Shown piece by piece: positions 54,559-61,051 of a DNA stretch of 64,000 nucleotides; the stretch's first letter is position 1; each line of letters begins with the position of its first letter. Made by a program: the position numbers and the translations under genes. Where the stretch lies: NCBI RefSeq assembly GCF_018613535.1, contig NZ_JAGGQB010000011.1, positions 1 to 64,000 on the forward strand, given 5' to 3'. The DNA is from Bacillus sp. ISL-51. Lineage in GTDB: Bacteria; Bacillota; Bacilli; Bacillales; Bacillaceae. The notes under the pieces are model-generated. The model was not told the origin of the DNA. It was given only the letters and a program-made list of their open reading frames with translations, and did no database searches.

Positions 54559-54598
54559 CGAACCTATGTTTGTACTGTCAGGAAAATCATGCTATAAT
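54559..54598 (+). promoter_or_regulatory. lexA promoter with LexA box
   Basis: TTGTAC (54570-54575) and TATAAT (54593-54598) are 17 bp apart. The LexA box CGAACCTATGTTTG (54559-54572) overlaps the -35 box, giving autoregulation. Confidence 0.85.
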
Positions 54599-54630
54599 CT
54601 ACTTAAAATCGACGTTTTGAGGTGCGAAAA

Positions 54631-55251
54631 ATGACGAAGCTATCAAAAAGGCAACTTGATATCCTGCGATTTATTAAAGAAGAAGTCAAAACTAAAGGGT
54701 ATCCGCCTTCTGTAAGAGAGATTGGAGAAGCTGTAGGGCTGGCCTCCAGTTCAACCGTCCACGGGCATTTGGCGCGGTTGGAGACAAAAGGTCTGATCAG
54801 ACGGGATCCTACTAAACCGAGAGCGATAGAGGTATTGGATGAAGAAGAAGTTCAAATACCGAAAAGCCAGGTCGTAAACGTTCCCGTTATCGGAAAAGTA
54901 ACAGCTGGAATGCCGATTACAGCCGTTGAAAATATCGACGAATATTTCCCTCTTCCGGATCGTATGGTTCCCCCGGGTGAACATGTGTTTATGTTAGAAA
55001 TTATGGGTGAAAGTATGATTGACGCCGGCATTTTTGACAAAGACTACGTCATTGTCAAACAGCAAAATACGGCGAATAACGGAGAAATCGTCGTGGCTAT
55101 GACTGAAGATGATGAGGCAACGGTCAAGCGCTTCTATAAAGAAGAGAATTACGTGCGTCTGCAGCCGGAAAATCCGACGATGGAACCGATTATCCTGCAA
55201 AATGTAAGTATTCTCGGAAAAGTCATCGGCGTATTCAGAACCGTTCATTGA
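54631..55251 (+). CDS. lexA: SOS repressor LexA
   Basis: A 206-residue repressor. The N-terminal winged helix ([28 protein letters not shown]) binds CGAAC-N4-GTTYC boxes; the C-terminal latent protease has cleavage site Ala92-Gly93 (KVTAGMP), nucleophile Ser128 (GESMIDAG) and Lys166 (TVKRFY). RecA filaments trigger its self-cleavage. The ATG at 54631 is preferred over a GTG at 54622, since TGAGGTG is the ribosome binding site. Divergent from yneA, with LexA boxes on both promoters. Confidence 0.96.
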   Translation: MTKLSKRQLDILRFIKEEVKTKGYPPSVREIGEAVGLASSSTVHGHLARLETKGLIRRDPTKPRAIEVLDEEEVQIPKSQVVNVPVIGKVTAGMPITAVENIDEYFPLPDRMVPPGEHVFMLEIMGESMIDAGIFDKDYVIVKQQNTANNGEIVVAMTEDDEATVKRFYKEENYVRLQPENPTMEPIILQNVSILGKVIGVFRTVH

Positions 55252-55270
55252 TTCTATTAAACTTACATTA

Positions 55271-55308
55271 TTTTAAAAACCCCTTTTTTGAAAAGGGGTT
55301 TTTTCATT
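55271..55308 (+). terminator. Terminator of lexA
   Basis: AAAACCCCTTTT / AAAAGGGGTTTTTT hairpin about 20 bp after the stop. Confidence 0.93.
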
Positions 55309-55620
55309 GTATAAAAAACAGGTTCGTCCTGGCTTGGAAACGAACCTGCTGCTAAGGAGGAAAAACTTACATCATGCTTACATCCTTATTATCCAACATT
55401 TTGGTTTTGAAATCAACTAATAGTGTTTCTTCAAGGAAACTTTTTTACCGAAGCGCAGTCTTTATTGATTTGATCGGGGGAAATCATCATGATTTATCCA
55501 GTTTTTATTGAGCGGGCGATACTTTTTAAATATGAAAATTTAGTACATAGTACAATAAGTATCTAATAAACACAACATTATTTACTTAAAAAAACCGCTT
55601 TCACAGCGGAGTTCGTTTTT
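55309..55620. other. Gap after lexA with a hairpin and a weak 45-codon ORF
   Basis: CAGGTTCGT / ACGAACCTG (55320-55348) forms a hairpin, followed by AAGGAGG and, 13 bases later, an ATG opening a 45-codon ORF (MLTSLLSNILVLKS...). The spacing is long and the peptide is unremarkable. A hairpin at 55588-55621 (AAAAACCGC / GCGGAG...TTTTT) ends the secreted-protein gene on the minus strand. Confidence 0.4.
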
Positions 55621-56046
55621 TTAATCAAAATGATAATACCCTACGCCGTAAAATCCTTTTATATGTGCTGGTTCACAAAGGTTTGAAGCGCTTTCGATTA
55701 ATATTCTGTATTTATGGTATGGATCAATCGATTTTTTATCCTGAGCACTGAGGTTTAACCAGCTGCCGCTGAAGTTTTTAGTACTTAATGTATAAAAGTT
55801 TCCGTTCAATGCCGTTCTCTGGAGCTTCACATTTAACCCGCATGAAGAGTTATTCAAAATTGTGAACTTGTATCCTAAAAAATAATCGTCAGCTGGAACA
55901 GTCCCGGGGTCATCAATATAAAACTCTTTAGCATCTCCATCCAATGTAAAACTCGTTTTCAATTCGAAGTCAGTTGTTGCGGCACTAACAGACTGTATTC
56001 CGCAAAAAGACAAAAAAACAGCAATTACTATCCATATTTTTTTCAA
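55621..56046 (-). CDS. Secreted beta-rich protein of unknown function
   Basis: A 141-residue protein starting at a TTG (56046) after GGGGGATGG. A Sec signal peptide (KKIWIVIAVFLSFCGIQSVSA, cleavage about residue 22) leads to a mature part of about 119 residues rich in predicted beta strands (FELKTSFTLDGDAKEFYI, YFLGYKFTILNNSSCGLNVKLQR). Mature cysteines at SSCGL and NLCEP could pair. No cell-wall or lipoprotein motif. A terminator follows. I do not recognise the family; it stands alone on the minus strand between lexA and the coat-like genes. Confidence 0.75.
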   Translation of the reverse strand: MKKIWIVIAVFLSFCGIQSVSAATTDFELKTSFTLDGDAKEFYIDDPGTVPADDYFLGYKFTILNNSSCGLNVKLQRTALNGNFYTLSTKNFSGSWLNLSAQDKKSIDPYHKYRILIESASNLCEPAHIKGFYGVGYYHFD

Positions 56047-56203
56047 TGTCCATCCCCCTTTTTACAAATTTTAACTTCCGGTTTTTAACATGTCTATTCA
56101 CATTTTACAAAAAATACACCATCCACCCACAAAATACCAGTTTAAACCATTCGGTTTTGCTTACAATACGTTTTAATAGTGCTAAACGAAAGGGATGAAG
56201 GTT

Positions 56204-56404
56204 TTGATTGGGCTTCATGAGACATTAGAGCTTCACGAACTGCTTGTTTTTAAAAATCTTTGCCTGACAAAATCGTCCACGATGACCGGGCTTGTTCAGG
56301 ATGATGCTTTAAAAGCGATATTAAAACAGGATGCTGCGAAAACAAGAACACAGATTGATCAGCTGAAGCATTTATTGGCCGGAAGAGGTGAGACGCTTGA
56401 ATGA
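56204..56404 (+). CDS. YdgA-like spore protein
   Basis: A 66-residue helical protein (LHETLELHELLVFKNLCLTKSST ... RTQIDQLKHLLAGRGETLE) resembling the YdgA group that accompanies CotF-like coat proteins. The start is uncertain: the ATG at 56195 lies inside the purine-rich ribosome binding site AAAGGGATGAAGG, so the TTG at 56204 is preferred. The end overlaps the next gene, implying co-translation. Probably expressed in sporulation, by analogy. Confidence 0.7.
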   Translation: MIGLHETLELHELLVFKNLCLTKSSTMTGLVQDDALKAILKQDAAKTRTQIDQLKHLLAGRGETLE

Positions 56405-56696
56405 GTTTTTTCAGAAACTTGTCGGTATGGGCAGCATGACTGAACAAGTGATTGCAACCGATTTTTTAATCACGGCAAAGGCTGCCGTCAGAAACATTGC
56501 AGCCGCCATAACCGAATCTGCTACTCCTGAAGTGCGGGAAACGCTCCAGCAGTATTTACATGATGCCATTGATACGCATGAGCAGATTTACAATTATATG
56601 ACTGAAAAAGGTTTTTATCAGTCATACGATATAACACGGCAAATCGGCCTTGATATGCAGGCGGCGGAAACCGCAAAAGACTTGCCGCAAATATAA
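56397..56696 (+). CDS. CotF-like (YdgB-like) spore coat protein
   Basis: A 99-residue coat-type protein of the CotF family (MTEQVIATDFLITAKAAVRN, ESATPEVRETLQQYLHDAIDTHEQIYNYM, FYQSYDITRQIGLDM). A TTG at 56397 is preferred as the start: GAGGTGA at 56386-56392 is a good ribosome binding site for it, while the GTG at 56388 lies inside that site. The start overlaps the previous stop by eight bases. The pair resembles ydgA-ydgB of B. subtilis, here at a different location. Confidence 0.8.
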   Translation: MNEFFQKLVGMGSMTEQVIATDFLITAKAAVRNIAAAITESATPEVRETLQQYLHDAIDTHEQIYNYMTEKGFYQSYDITRQIGLDMQAAETAKDLPQI

Positions 56697-56741
56697 ACGA
56701 ATCGGCATCTCAGCCGAAACCTCATAACGAAGGTGGTTTAA

Positions 56742-57191
56742 ATGAAACACTTGATTGCTTTCGCCTCTAAAACGACATTCACTTTAGCATTGCTGTATGT
56801 AATTTTGGACCGTATGTACCAAGTATCCTTTTTAAACGTTCTGTTTATTACATTGCTCTTAAGTTTAATCACTTATTTTGCCGGTGATTGTATGGTTCTT
56901 CCGAGAACAAACAATTTCACCGCAGTTATCGCTGATTTCGGCATTTCATTTATTATATTGTGGATTTTTCTCATGAACGTAAGCAGCTACGGCGTGTCTC
57001 CGGCCGCGGCATCAGTTATTTCTGCGCTTTGCATCTCTGTCTTTGAAGCTTTTTTTCACCGGTATTTAAGCCATTATGTGCTTCCGGAAGATTACCAAGA
57101 CACAAAAGAGACAGAAAGCCCTTTGTTACGCTACCAAACGGAGGCTTCTGAAGAAATAATGCCGGAAAATGATCATCAAGAAAAAACATAA
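56742..57191 (+). CDS. yndM: YndM (DUF2512) membrane protein
   Basis: A 149-residue protein with four helices (FTLALLYVILDRMY, VLFITLLLSLITYFAGD, FGISFIILWIFLMNV, SVISALCISVFEAFFH) and an acidic cytoplasmic tail (EDYQDTKETESPLLRYQTEA). The DUF2512 signature with GDCMVLPRTNNFTAVIADFG is clear. AAGGTGG precedes the ATG. It corresponds to B. subtilis yndM, which also lies near lexA. Function unknown. Confidence 0.87.
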   Translation: MKHLIAFASKTTFTLALLYVILDRMYQVSFLNVLFITLLLSLITYFAGDCMVLPRTNNFTAVIADFGISFIILWIFLMNVSSYGVSPAAASVISALCISVFEAFFHRYLSHYVLPEDYQDTKETESPLLRYQTEASEEIMPENDHQEKT

Positions 57192-57222
57192 AAAAGGAGG
57201 TCTTCGCCTCCTTTTCCCTTTT
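57188..57222. terminator. Shared terminator of yndM and the SPFH gene
   Basis: AAAAAGGAGG-TCTTCG-CCTCCTTTT hairpin between the convergent genes. Confidence 0.9.
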
Positions 57223-58051
57223 ATTTTTTCTCTTGGTCATCTAACGGCAGCTGCAGTAATGAATCTGTGCCTGTCGCTTTTGGAGTTTTTCCGTCCCATT
57301 TTTCAATCCATTTATATTTGATCATTTCATCAGACATTGATTTCTTTATGATTTTGTTATAATCAGCAATTCCTTCCGCCTCAATTTTTTTCTTTTTCGC
57401 CTCTGCTTCCGCTATTTTAATCTCAGTTTGGGTGCGTTCAAGCTCCTGAGACGATTTCACCCTGGCATCAATTGCCTCCTGCGTCGCTTTATCCGGCTTC
57501 GGTACACCGAGTGTTAAGTCATCAATTAAAAACCCAAGGCTCTTCATATCATCTGCAAAGGTTTTTTGAACGTCCGCAGCAGCTTCTGCCGATTTTTGCC
57601 CGTATGTATCAATGACGGAGTATTTGCTGATTGATTTTCTTGCCGCATCCCACAGTCTTGTTTTTAAATATGTATTTTCAATCGTTTCAACGTCAACTGC
57701 GCCGAATTTATTAAACAGATCAACAACTTTGTCAGGCTGCACGACATAGTTATAAGCAATGTCCATTTCAATATTTTTTCCGTCAGAGGTTGCTACTTTT
57801 ATATTTTCATTATTTACCGTTTGCATACGCACCGGATATTCCGTTACTTTATTAAATAATCCGACTAGATGCCAGCCTTGGTCTAAAGTATCTGATTTTA
57901 CTCCGCCATTCGGTGAGTAGACGACTCCGACATAGCCGTTTGGTATTTTTTCAATGAATAATGACGCTGTGACGCCTGCAATCAAAAGCGCTGCACCTAT
58001 AATTACACCGCCGATTATTTTTTTTGTGCTTTTCCGCTTATTTTCGCTCAT
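57221..58051 (-). CDS. Prohibitin-like SPFH domain protein
   Basis: A 276-residue membrane-associated protein. One N-terminal helix (IIGGVIIGAALLIAGVTASLFI) is followed by an SPFH/band-7 domain (GYVGVVYSPNGGVKSDTLDQGWHLVG, TSDGKNIEMDIAYNYVV) and a charged coiled coil (KSSQELERTQTEIKIAEAEAKKKKIEAEGIADYNKIIKK). The ATG at 58051 follows GGGAGGAAG. It overlaps the 48-aa peptide gene upstream, so the two are probably made together. Such proteins scaffold membrane microdomains, but the specific role here is unknown. Confidence 0.88.
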   Translation of the reverse strand: MSENKRKSTKKIIGGVIIGAALLIAGVTASLFIEKIPNGYVGVVYSPNGGVKSDTLDQGWHLVGLFNKVTEYPVRMQTVNNENIKVATSDGKNIEMDIAYNYVVQPDKVVDLFNKFGAVDVETIENTYLKTRLWDAARKSISKYSVIDTYGQKSAEAAADVQKTFADDMKSLGFLIDDLTLGVPKPDKATQEAIDARVKSSQELERTQTEIKIAEAEAKKKKIEAEGIADYNKIIKKSMSDEMIKYKWIEKWDGKTPKATGTDSLLQLPLDDQEKK

Positions 58052-58184
58052 GCTGATCTTCCTCCCACGACTTTTTGAATTTTTTTGCTCCGCTTCCAAC
58101 CTGCTTAAAGATAGGACTCAGCATCAGCCATAAGCCGAATCCGATAATGACAAGAAGAATAATAGAACCGATAATAACTTTCAT
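58038..58184 (-). CDS. 48-aa single-helix membrane peptide overlapping the SPFH gene
   Basis: A 48-codon ORF with AGAGGTG five bases before its ATG. An N-terminal helix (VIIGSIILLVIIGFGLWLML) is followed by a basic, then acidic cytoplasmic tail ending WEEDQHERK. Its last 14 bases overlap the start of the SPFH gene in another frame, and the SPFH ribosome binding site lies within it, so translation is likely coupled. Not recognised; a small partner of the SPFH protein is a reasonable guess. Confidence 0.7.
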   Translation of the reverse strand: MKVIIGSIILLVIIGFGLWLMLSPIFKQVGSGAKKFKKSWEEDQHERK

Positions 58185-58293
58185 TCGCACACCTCTTTTC
58201 CGCTATCATGTTCTCTCTTATGTATACGATCTTAAGAACTTAAAGTTTCATGATTTTCAAAAGAAAAAGCCCCATCAGCAAATTGTGAAGAGC

Positions 58294-59118
58294 TTATTTG
58301 TAATTGTTATTAATGAAATCAGATATTGTTTCTGTAAATTGATAAAATGTTTCGTTTTGGGTGAACATCCTGCTTTTTAATGTAAATGTCCCGAATAAAG
58401 ATTTTCTGAAGCCCGTACTCATTTCCATTTGAATACTAAGTCCCGATACGGATTGATTCGCCAGATTGTTCGGACTGATACCGGCGTATTTATCAGTCGG
58501 GCTCAGCAAAACCGCCGGAAATCCGTGCAGCTTAAGAACATCAACCAGTTGTTCGGCCCGTTTTCTGTCTGTACCGCCAATTTCTATTTTTTTATCATCG
58601 CTCCCATAACCATGTAATGAAATGACGCTTGTATGCTCTTTCACCATCTGAATGGCCTCAGGTTCGTCAAAATGGGAGCTGGTTAAATGGAGGCTTGCGT
58701 TTCCGGCAGACTTTAACCCTTCAAACAAATACATGCTGCGGTTTTTTGCGATTTCTCTTGCTAACTCACTGGTCCCGGGTTCTATCCCCCCGCCGTGAAT
58801 AACCAATATTAAAATGGAGCGGTCACGTTCTTTTGCAGAAATTGAAAAAGCGGACGGCTCCTCATTTTGCTTTAATTCCGCGAAGCTGCCGTAAGCATCT
58901 GCTTTGGCATCAGCTCTTAAAAACGGCAACAGGAAAAACGATAAAATTAAAACCAAAATTCCTTTTTTGGTTATTGATGGAATTTGTGTGTTTATGTTAC
59001 AATACAAATGCTTCAGCCTTTGAAGCGAACGGCAGAACAGGGTTACTTTGGTCGGTTTCTTCTGCTCTGCCTCTTTGTCAGACCCTTCATTTATTGTTCC
59101 TCGGACCCTTTTTTCCAC
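58294..59118 (-). CDS. yndL: Poly-gamma-glutamate hydrolase-like protein YndL
   Basis: A protein of up to 274 residues resembling phage PghP and B. subtilis YndL, zinc-dependent enzymes that cut gamma-PGA. Motifs: VIHGGGIEPGTSELAREIA (metal-binding His and Glu), HLTSSHFDEP, VISLHGYGSDDKKIEIGGTD, and a final QMEMSTGFRKSLFG. A hydrophobic segment (GILVLILSFFLLPFLRADAKA) precedes the domain and probably serves as a signal peptide. The GTG at 59118 has AAAGGGTG upstream; a TTG about 39 codons later, after AAAGG, would put the signal peptide at the very start and is equally plausible. Confidence 0.85.
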   Translation of the reverse strand: MEKRVRGTINEGSDKEAEQKKPTKVTLFCRSLQRLKHLYCNINTQIPSITKKGILVLILSFFLLPFLRADAKADAYGSFAELKQNEEPSAFSISAKERDRSILILVIHGGGIEPGTSELAREIAKNRSMYLFEGLKSAGNASLHLTSSHFDEPEAIQMVKEHTSVISLHGYGSDDKKIEIGGTDRKRAEQLVDVLKLHGFPAVLLSPTDKYAGISPNNLANQSVSGLSIQMEMSTGFRKSLFGTFTLKSRMFTQNETFYQFTETISDFINNNYK

Positions 59119-59357
59119 AACAACACCCTTTCTTTTGTTTACACTTTTGTCACAATATTATATACGTTGGACAAGAGTTCCGTTCATCTTGAAGAATAAA
59201 AAACCGCCTCATTGCCGGCACAGTCAAAAGTGACTTGTTCCCTCAACAAGAAGAGAGCGCAAAAAAGCCTTTCCGATTAAGAAAAGGCTGCAGTTCGATC
59301 AAACAAATGAAACCTCTCCCCATTTGTTTCGTATGAAAACAAAAGGAGGATTTGAAT

Positions 59358-59543
59358 ATGAAAGAATATGAATTCGTAAAAGTTGAACTAAGCACGATGA
59401 GAAGAAGACCGAAAGAAAATTATCAGGAAATCATTCACCAATATGCAAAGCAAGGCTGGCGCCTCGTTCAAATATTTGCTCCCAGTATTGACGGGTACGG
59501 GGCAGCGGCTTACTTTGAAATTATTTTTGAACGAGAGGCGTGA
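59358..59543 (+). CDS. DUF4177 small protein
   Basis: A 61-residue protein ([39 protein letters not shown]) with the DUF4177 signature Y-E-[FY]-x-x-V ... GW-x-L-V-x-[IV]. The ATG at 59358 follows AAAGGAGG by eight bases. It is monocistronic. The fold is a small alpha/beta domain; no function is assigned. Confidence 0.87.
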   Translation: MKEYEFVKVELSTMRRRPKENYQEIIHQYAKQGWRLVQIFAPSIDGYGAAAYFEIIFEREA

Positions 59544-59822
59544 CATTTTACGCTTTTATAAAGTCAAACGCAGTGTGGTTTAACTTTGCGGCTGTCTCCT
59601 CAGACGGTTTCTTGAAAACAACTGCAAGTCAGAAATCGATTTATTTCGTATTTGTCTAATTGCCAATTTCCCTTCTTGAACTGTATCCATTTTTGGATTC
59701 AGCCCTGTTTGGATCAAAGCCCCTATCATTATAAAAGTATGGTCTTTTGATAACAGCATTTACTTTCGGTGTTTTTTCTGTATCCCTCTTTTATCCAAAT
59801 TGTAAGCGGAGCGTTTATATGT
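59544..59822. other. Intergenic region after the DUF4177 gene
   Basis: No ORF with a ribosome binding site, no strong promoter and no convincing RNA fold was found. The stretch is AT-rich and runs up to the yncF terminator. Confidence 0.5.
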
Positions 59823-59855
59823 AAAAAAGACTGCTCTTAAGCAGTCTTTTTTCGC
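59822..59855 (-). terminator. Terminator of yncF
   Basis: AAAAAAGACTGCT / AGCAGTCTTTTTT hairpin; on the minus strand a T run follows. It is just beyond the yncF stop. Confidence 0.9.
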
Positions 59856-59864
59856 CCTAATTGT

Positions 59865-60299
59865 TTACTTAGTCCCCGTAGAACCTAATCCGCCTCGGTC
59901 ATCATTTCCCAGCCGTTCTACTTCAATCAGCTCCACATGCGGCATCTTTTTCATCACTCGGAATTGGCAAATACGATCTCCCTTAGTGATTTCCGTGTCA
60001 CGCAATGCGTAAGCAGGGAAAAACCAGAAATCATTATCTCCTTTATAAGACTCATCAATGACGCCCATTGAATTTGTTTGAATGACGCCGAAATGTTTAT
60101 ATGTACTTGAGCGCGGCACAACATGGGCTTCATAGCCTTCGGGCAGTTCCATTGCAACTCCTAACGGGATGAGTTTGAATTCATCTTTTTTTATTGTTAC
60201 ATCTTCTGCGGCCCGCAGATCAATCCAATCGCCCTGTTCAATTTTGCTGATTCTGGTTTGTGTATCGTCTGCGTATTTAATTTTAATCTGTAATGTCAT
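59865..60299 (-). CDS. yncF: dUTP diphosphatase YncF
   Basis: A 144-residue trimeric dUTPase hydrolysing dUTP to dUMP and pyrophosphate. The five family motifs are present: [11 protein letters not shown] (motif 1), [12 protein letters not shown] (2), [11 protein letters not shown] (3, catalytic Asp), [10 protein letters not shown] (4) and RGGLGSTG (5, here shortened at the C-terminus). Typical of the Bacillus/phage SPbeta YosS/YncF group, in which an aromatic residue is relocated. AAAGGAG precedes the ATG. Chromosomal location and lack of other phage genes point to YncF. Confidence 0.92.
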   Translation of the reverse strand: MTLQIKIKYADDTQTRISKIEQGDWIDLRAAEDVTIKKDEFKLIPLGVAMELPEGYEAHVVPRSSTYKHFGVIQTNSMGVIDESYKGDNDFWFFPAYALRDTEITKGDRICQFRVMKKMPHVELIEVERLGNDDRGGLGSTGTK

Positions 60300-60501
60300 A
60301 TTCGTTACTCCTTTTGATTCCCTATTTCGGTTATTTCAGTCGTATGATGATCATTTCCCTGAACAATCATACCATTTAAATTATACAGGAATTCGGCCTT
60401 TTGTGCGGGTGTGACCGGAGAAAGGTTTTGTAAGCAGAAATGAAAACGGGGTGTTGAAAGACGAGCCTCGAGAAAGGGGAATTGCTCCCCTTCTTTTGTT
60501 G

Positions 60502-60741
60502 TCAGGCTTTTGATTGCTGCTGAAAGTAATAAAAATTATACTTTTGATCAAATGCTTCTTCGCTTCCGCACAGATAAATAATAAATTCAATAAATGCAAT
60601 AATCGAGGGAATCGAAGTCCAGCAAAACAACAGATAAAGTATCCCTTGTCCGACTCTTCCTAAATAAAACTTATGAATACCGAATCCACCTAGAAAAAAT
60701 GCTAATAATGCAGCAACAATCCTGCTTTTCTTGCTTACCAT
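60502..60741 (-). CDS. TM2 domain protein
   Basis: A 79-residue membrane protein with the TM2 signature: KSRIVAALLAFFLGGFGIHKFYLGR (helix, turn, then the conserved HKFYLGR) and a second helix (GILYLLFCWTSIPSIIAFIEFIIYL). AGGAGG precedes the ATG. A C-terminal polar tail (QKYNFYYFQQQSKA) is cytoplasmic. Function unknown. Confidence 0.87.
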   Translation of the reverse strand: MVSKKSRIVAALLAFFLGGFGIHKFYLGRVGQGILYLLFCWTSIPSIIAFIEFIIYLCGSEEAFDQKYNFYYFQQQSKA

Positions 60742-61051
60742 ATCGTCCTCCTTATTCTTTTTATCACAACTTTCGTTACGACAGGTCTAATTATAATACA
60801 ATTTCTCTATAAAGTGCAGAAATTATAGAATATCAACCAAATTTCCCCTTACTATTTTATCATTCTTAAAACCATTCATGTTAAAAGAGGAAGAATGAAT
60901 TTTCGGGATGACATTTCTCAAAAATCGGTCTGGATTTAAAAGGAATTTGAGTTGCAGATAAAGAATTTGAAGAGTAAGCGCAAACGGCGGCAAGGCTCTT
61001 TCCAATCCTGTCCGCCCAGCGCCTATATCAAAAGAAAGAGGTGTCTTTAGA
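60742..61051. other. Intergenic region between the TM2 gene and yobO
   Basis: AT-rich, with the divergent ribosome binding sites at either end (AGAAAGAGG before yobO). The stretch of purine-rich sequence at 60960-61000 contains no clear promoter. No ORF is supported. Confidence 0.45.
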
